This document shows, in pieces, positions 61,347-64,000 of a stretch of DNA of 64,000 nt (position 1 is the first letter of the stretch; each line of letters opens with the position of its first letter). A model generated the notes under the pieces. That model saw only the letters and a list, made by a program, of their open reading frames with translations. It did not search any database and was not told where the DNA came from. The stretch comes from Sinomonas cyclohexanicum (GTDB lineage Bacteria; Actinomycetota; Actinomycetes; Actinomycetales; Micrococcaceae), in contig NZ_AP024525.1 of the NCBI RefSeq assembly GCF_020886775.1, positions 2,418,001 to 2,482,000 of the forward strand, in the 5' to 3' direction. The position numbers were made by a program, and so were the translations under genes.

Positions 61347-62734
61347 GCCTTGACCTTCTTCTCGGTGTTCTTCGCCAGCGGTGCCGTGAGGAGGTCGTCC
61401 GCGTTGAATGCCGCGACCTCGGCCTCGGCCTTGGCGCCCAGCGGGTGGAAGCCCGACCCGCCCGACGTGGTCGAGTAGGCGGTCTCCGCATGGAGCGCGA
61501 TGTCGACGCCGGCCTCCTCGGCCTCGGTCGAGACCCGGAAGCCCATGGTCTTGGAGATGATCCAGCCGATCACCAGGGAGATGACGAAGGAGTAGACGAG
61601 CACCGAGCCCGCGCCGAGCGCCTGCTTGCCGAGGAGCTCGAAGCCGCCGCCGTAGAACAGGCCCTGGCCCTTGGACGGCGCGCCGGGGCCCGCCGCGAGG
61701 CCGATGAAGAGCGTTCCGACGATGCCGCCGACGAGGTGGACGCCGACCACGTCGAGCGAGTCGTCGTACCCGAAGCGGTACTTCAGGCCCACGGCGAGGG
61801 CGCAGACCGCACCGGCGAGGAGGCCGAGGATGATGGCCCACAGCGGGGAGATCGCCGCACACGCGGGGGTGATGGCCACGAGGCCGGCAACGGCACCGGA
61901 GGCCGCGCCGAGGGACGTCGCGTGGCCGTCGCGCAGCTTCTCCACGATGAGCCATCCGAGCACCGCGGCGCAGGGGGCGACGAGGGTGTTGATCCAGGCG
62001 AAGGCCGCGACGCCGTTGGCGCCGAGGGCGGAACCGGCGTTGAAGCCGAACCAGCCGAACCACAGCAGGCCCGCGCCGAGCATCACGAACGGGAGGTTGT
62101 GGGGACGGTGGCTGGGGTCCTTGCCGAAGCCGCGGCGCTTGCCCAGGACGAGGGCGAGGGCCAGGCCGGCCGCGCCGGCGTTGATGTGGACCGCGGTGCC
62201 GCCGGCGAAGTCGATGACGCCGAGGCCGTTCAGCCAGCCGCCGATGAAGTTGCCGTTGGCGTCCTTGTTCGCGTCGAACACCCAGTGGGCCACAGGGAAG
62301 TAGACGAGGATCGAGAAGAAGAACGCGAAGACCATCCAGGCACCGAACTTCGCGCGGTCCGCGATCGAGCCCGAGATGAGGGCCACGGTGATGATCGCGA
62401 ACACGCCCTGGAAGCCCACGAACGCGAGCTCGGGGATCGTGCCGGCCAGCGGCATGTCATCGCCGGTCGAGAGCGTGCCGTGGAGGGCGAACTTGTCGAG
62501 GTTGCCGAGGAGGCCACCGAACCAGTCGGTACCGAAGGACATCGAATAGCCGACGAGCACCCAGAGCACGCCCACGAGGGCAATTGCGCCGAAGCTCATC
62601 ATCATCATGTTCAGGACGCTCTTGGCGCGCGTCATGCCGCCGTAGAAGAACGCAAGCCCGGGTGTCATGAGCAGCACGAGCGCTGCCGAGGCGAGCACCC
62701 AAGCGGTGTCTCCCGCGCTGAGGGTGGGGGTCAT
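61343..62734 (-). CDS. amt: ammonium transporter Amt, copy 2, canonical twin-His pore
   Basis: This 463-residue Amt has the canonical DFAGGTAVHINAGAAGLALA with H183 as first pore histidine and VVGVHLVGG for the second. Aromatic gate and PVAHWVF are kept. ATG 62734 begins the normal N-terminus (MTPTLSAGDTAWVLASAALV) with AAAGG upstream; ATG 62812 is too far upstream. It is the first gene of the second amt-glnK pair and is divergent from an MFS gene with a shared phased GlnR-like array. Confidence 0.96.
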   Translation of the reverse strand: MTPTLSAGDTAWVLASAALVLLMTPGLAFFYGGMTRAKSVLNMMMMSFGAIALVGVLWVLVGYSMSFGTDWFGGLLGNLDKFALHGTLSTGDDMPLAGTIPELAFVGFQGVFAIITVALISGSIADRAKFGAWMVFAFFFSILVYFPVAHWVFDANKDANGNFIGGWLNGLGVIDFAGGTAVHINAGAAGLALALVLGKRRGFGKDPSHRPHNLPFVMLGAGLLWFGWFGFNAGSALGANGVAAFAWINTLVAPCAAVLGWLIVEKLRDGHATSLGAASGAVAGLVAITPACAAISPLWAIILGLLAGAVCALAVGLKYRFGYDDSLDVVGVHLVGGIVGTLFIGLAAGPGAPSKGQGLFYGGGFELLGKQALGAGSVLVYSFVISLVIGWIISKTMGFRVSTEAEEAGVDIALHAETAYSTTSGGSGFHPLGAKAEAEVAAFNADDLLTAPLAKNTEKKVKA

Positions 62735-62790
62735 GGCTTCTGCCTTTCGAGCGGTGGAGGGACCTTTCGCAACTAGATTCCTCCCGCGGT

Positions 62791-62881
62791 GTTTCAGTGG
62801 GACGCGGACCACATTGCGCCGCCGTTACAACTCGCTCCCCCGCGTTAATGCTGGGTCACGGGTGTGTTTCGAGCCTGTTTC
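62791..62881. promoter_or_regulatory. GlnR-like half-site array between amt2 and MFS gene
   Basis: On the plus strand GTTTC 62791, ATTGC 62813, GTTAC 62824, GTTAA 62844, GTCAC 62855, GTTTC 62866 and GTTTC 62877 (starts) fall at 22, 11, 20, 11, 11 and 11-bp steps. The arrangement copies the amt1 upstream region. Confidence 0.65.
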
Positions 62882-62883
62882 GC

Positions 62884-62889
62884 TAGGGT
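62884..62889 (+). promoter_or_regulatory. candidate -10 box of the MFS gene (leaderless)
   Basis: TAGGGT ends six bases before ATG 62896 and starts three bases after the last GlnR-like half-site. Confidence 0.4.
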
Positions 62890-62895
62890 TGGTCC

Positions 62896-64000
62896 ATGCC
62901 CAGCACTCCCCCGCGCGTTCCCGTGCCCCGCGACATCTGGGTGCTGGTCGCCGCGGCGTTCGTCATCGCCGTCGGGTTCGGTCTCGTCGCCCCGGTCCTG
63001 CCGCAGCTCGCGACGAGCTTCGGCGTGGGCGCGACTGCCGCCTCGGTGATCGTCAGCGCGTTCGCCCTGTCCCGGCTCGTGCTGGCCCCCGCCGCGGGCT
63101 CCCTCGTGGACCGTCTGGGCGAGCGTCCCGTCTACGTCACCGGGCTGCTGCTCGTGGCCGCCTCGAGCGCGGCCTGCGCCTTCGCCCCCGACTACTGGAC
63201 CCTCCTCGCGGTCCGCGGGCTGGGCGGCATCGGCTCCACGATGTTCACGATCTCCGCCTCGGGCCTGATCGTGCGCCTCGCCCCGCCCGAGGCGCGCGGC
63301 CGAGTGAGCGGGCTGTACGCGGCGTCGTTCCTCATGGGGAGCATCGCCGGGCCGGTGATCGGCGGGCTGCTGGCGGGCTTCGGGCTGCGGGTCCCCTTCC
63401 TCGTCTACGCGGCCGCCCTCATCGTTGCCGCCGCGGTGGTCCAGGCGCTGCTCGGCCGGGGCGGCGCGACCGGCGCGCGCACGACGGCGGCCGCTCGCCC
63501 CCCGCTGCTGCTCGCGGAGGCGCTCCGCGCGGCACAGTACCGCGCCGCGGTCGGATCGAACTTCGCCAACGGGTGGGCAGCGTTCGGGATCCGCATGGCG
63601 CTCGTGCCGCTCTTCGCCTCTGCGGCGCTCGGGGCGGGTCCGCAGGCGGCTGGCCTCGCCCTCGCGCTGTACGCGGTCGGGACGGCCGCGGCCCTGACGT
63701 TCACGGGGCGCCTCGCGGACCGCTGGGGGCGGCGGCCCGTGGCGGTGATCGGGCTGATGTGGACGGCCGTACCCACGGCCCTCCTCGGGGTGAGCGGCTC
63801 GGAGCCGGTGTTCTTCGCGCTGTCCATCGCGGCCGGCTTCGGCGCGGGCTTCCTCGGCCCGTCCCTCCAGGCCACGGTGGCGGACACGATCGGGTCGGAC
63901 CGCAGCGGCGGCCGCCCGCTCGCGGTGTTCCAGATGGCCTCGGACGTGGGCAGCATCCTCGGCCCGCTGGTCGCCGGTGCACTCGCGGACGGGATCGGCT
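62896..64000 (+). CDS. MFS transporter (3' end beyond window)
   Basis: The frame is open from ATG 62896 to the window end, about 368 residues seen. It has paired helices and the motif-A loop AGSLVDRLGERPVYV (about 76-90) and a repeat in TGRLADRWGRRPVAV. This is a drug/sugar-type major facilitator; the substrate is unknown. It is divergent from amt2 and its start lies beside the GlnR-like array, so nitrogen control is possible. Confidence 0.9.
   Translation, partial: MPSTPPRVPVPRDIWVLVAAAFVIAVGFGLVAPVLPQLATSFGVGATAASVIVSAFALSRLVLAPAAGSLVDRLGERPVYVTGLLLVAASSAACAFAPDYWTLLAVRGLGGIGSTMFTISASGLIVRLAPPEARGRVSGLYAASFLMGSIAGPVIGGLLAGFGLRVPFLVYAAALIVAAAVVQALLGRGGATGARTTAAARPPLLLAEALRAAQYRAAVGSNFANGWAAFGIRMALVPLFASAALGAGPQAAGLALALYAVGTAAALTFTGRLADRWGRRPVAVIGLMWTAVPTALLGVSGSEPVFFALSIAAGFGAGFLGPSLQATVADTIGSDRSGGRPLAVFQMASDVGSILGPLVAGALADGIG

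Overview
The window is a high-GC chromosomal segment of an actinobacterium, most likely a member of the Micrococcaceae close to Arthrobacter or Sinomonas. This rests on GTG-rich starts, four-base ATGA/GTGA gene overlaps, the order aceE-fasR-fabD-fabH-acpP-fabF, the order rpsP-khpA-rimM-trmD-rplS-lepB-lepB-rnhB-yraN-comM-dprA-xerC, and MptB-type mannosyltransferases. The genus is an inference. Nearly all of the window is core chromosome. I saw no insertion sequence, prophage or CRISPR array.

Layout. 1-4.4 kb: pepN tail, OsmC protein, MscS channel with truncated haemoglobin glbO, and two acyl-CoA thioesterases. 4.4-7.2 kb: ettA, a second-type ssb and tRNA-Arg. 7.2-14.7 kb: an envelope or sugar block with a GH2 enzyme, two MptB-type mannosyltransferases and a GT87-like enzyme. 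14.7-25.4 kb: orn, tRNA-His, def, a long-form gap, RNase P RNA, yaaA, a zinc-ribbon coiled coil, a Nif3-like protein, msrA, the cysK-cysE pair and gnd (frameshifted). 25.4-30.8 kb: a catabolic cluster of three dehydrogenases, an MHS-type transporter and an IclR regulator, with TGAACA/TGTTCA half-sites in each control region. 31-41 kb: tRNA-Val, ahpE and a DUF3052 gene divergent from aceE, then fasR and fabD-fabH-acpP-fabF, then a DUF3145 gene. 41.3-50.9 kb: one long minus-strand stretch holding competence or recombination genes (xerC, dprA, comM, yraN), rnhB, two signal peptidases and the rplS/trmD/rimM/khpA/rpsP translation block. 51-55.6 kb: a hypothetical gene, a VOC dioxygenase-like gene, an amidohydrolase (frameshifted) and TPP-riboswitch-controlled thiC (frameshifted). 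55.7-64 kb: ffh, a divergent zwf paralogue, two tandem amt-glnK pairs and the start of an MFS transporter.

How the genes work together. FabD, FabH, ACP and FabF form a FAS-II elongation set beside their probable activator FasR and the pyruvate dehydrogenase E1 that supplies acetyl-CoA. The two amt-glnK pairs are ammonium uptake and sensing units whose promoters carry matching 11-bp-phased GlnR-like half-sites. yraN-comM-dprA is a DNA-uptake and recombination operon, and it shares an upstream paired TCCACA element with the second ssb.

Points that most deserve attention: (i) the shared TCCACA element, a candidate competence-regulon operator; (ii) replacement of the first pore histidine by glutamate in one Amt copy; (iii) the phased GlnR-like arrays; (iv) a GH2 enzyme whose acid/base Glu is Asp; (v) a family of GACGGCGG hairpins and GTCAC repeats between genes; (vi) three one-base frameshifts, all in C/G runs, which may be assembly errors.
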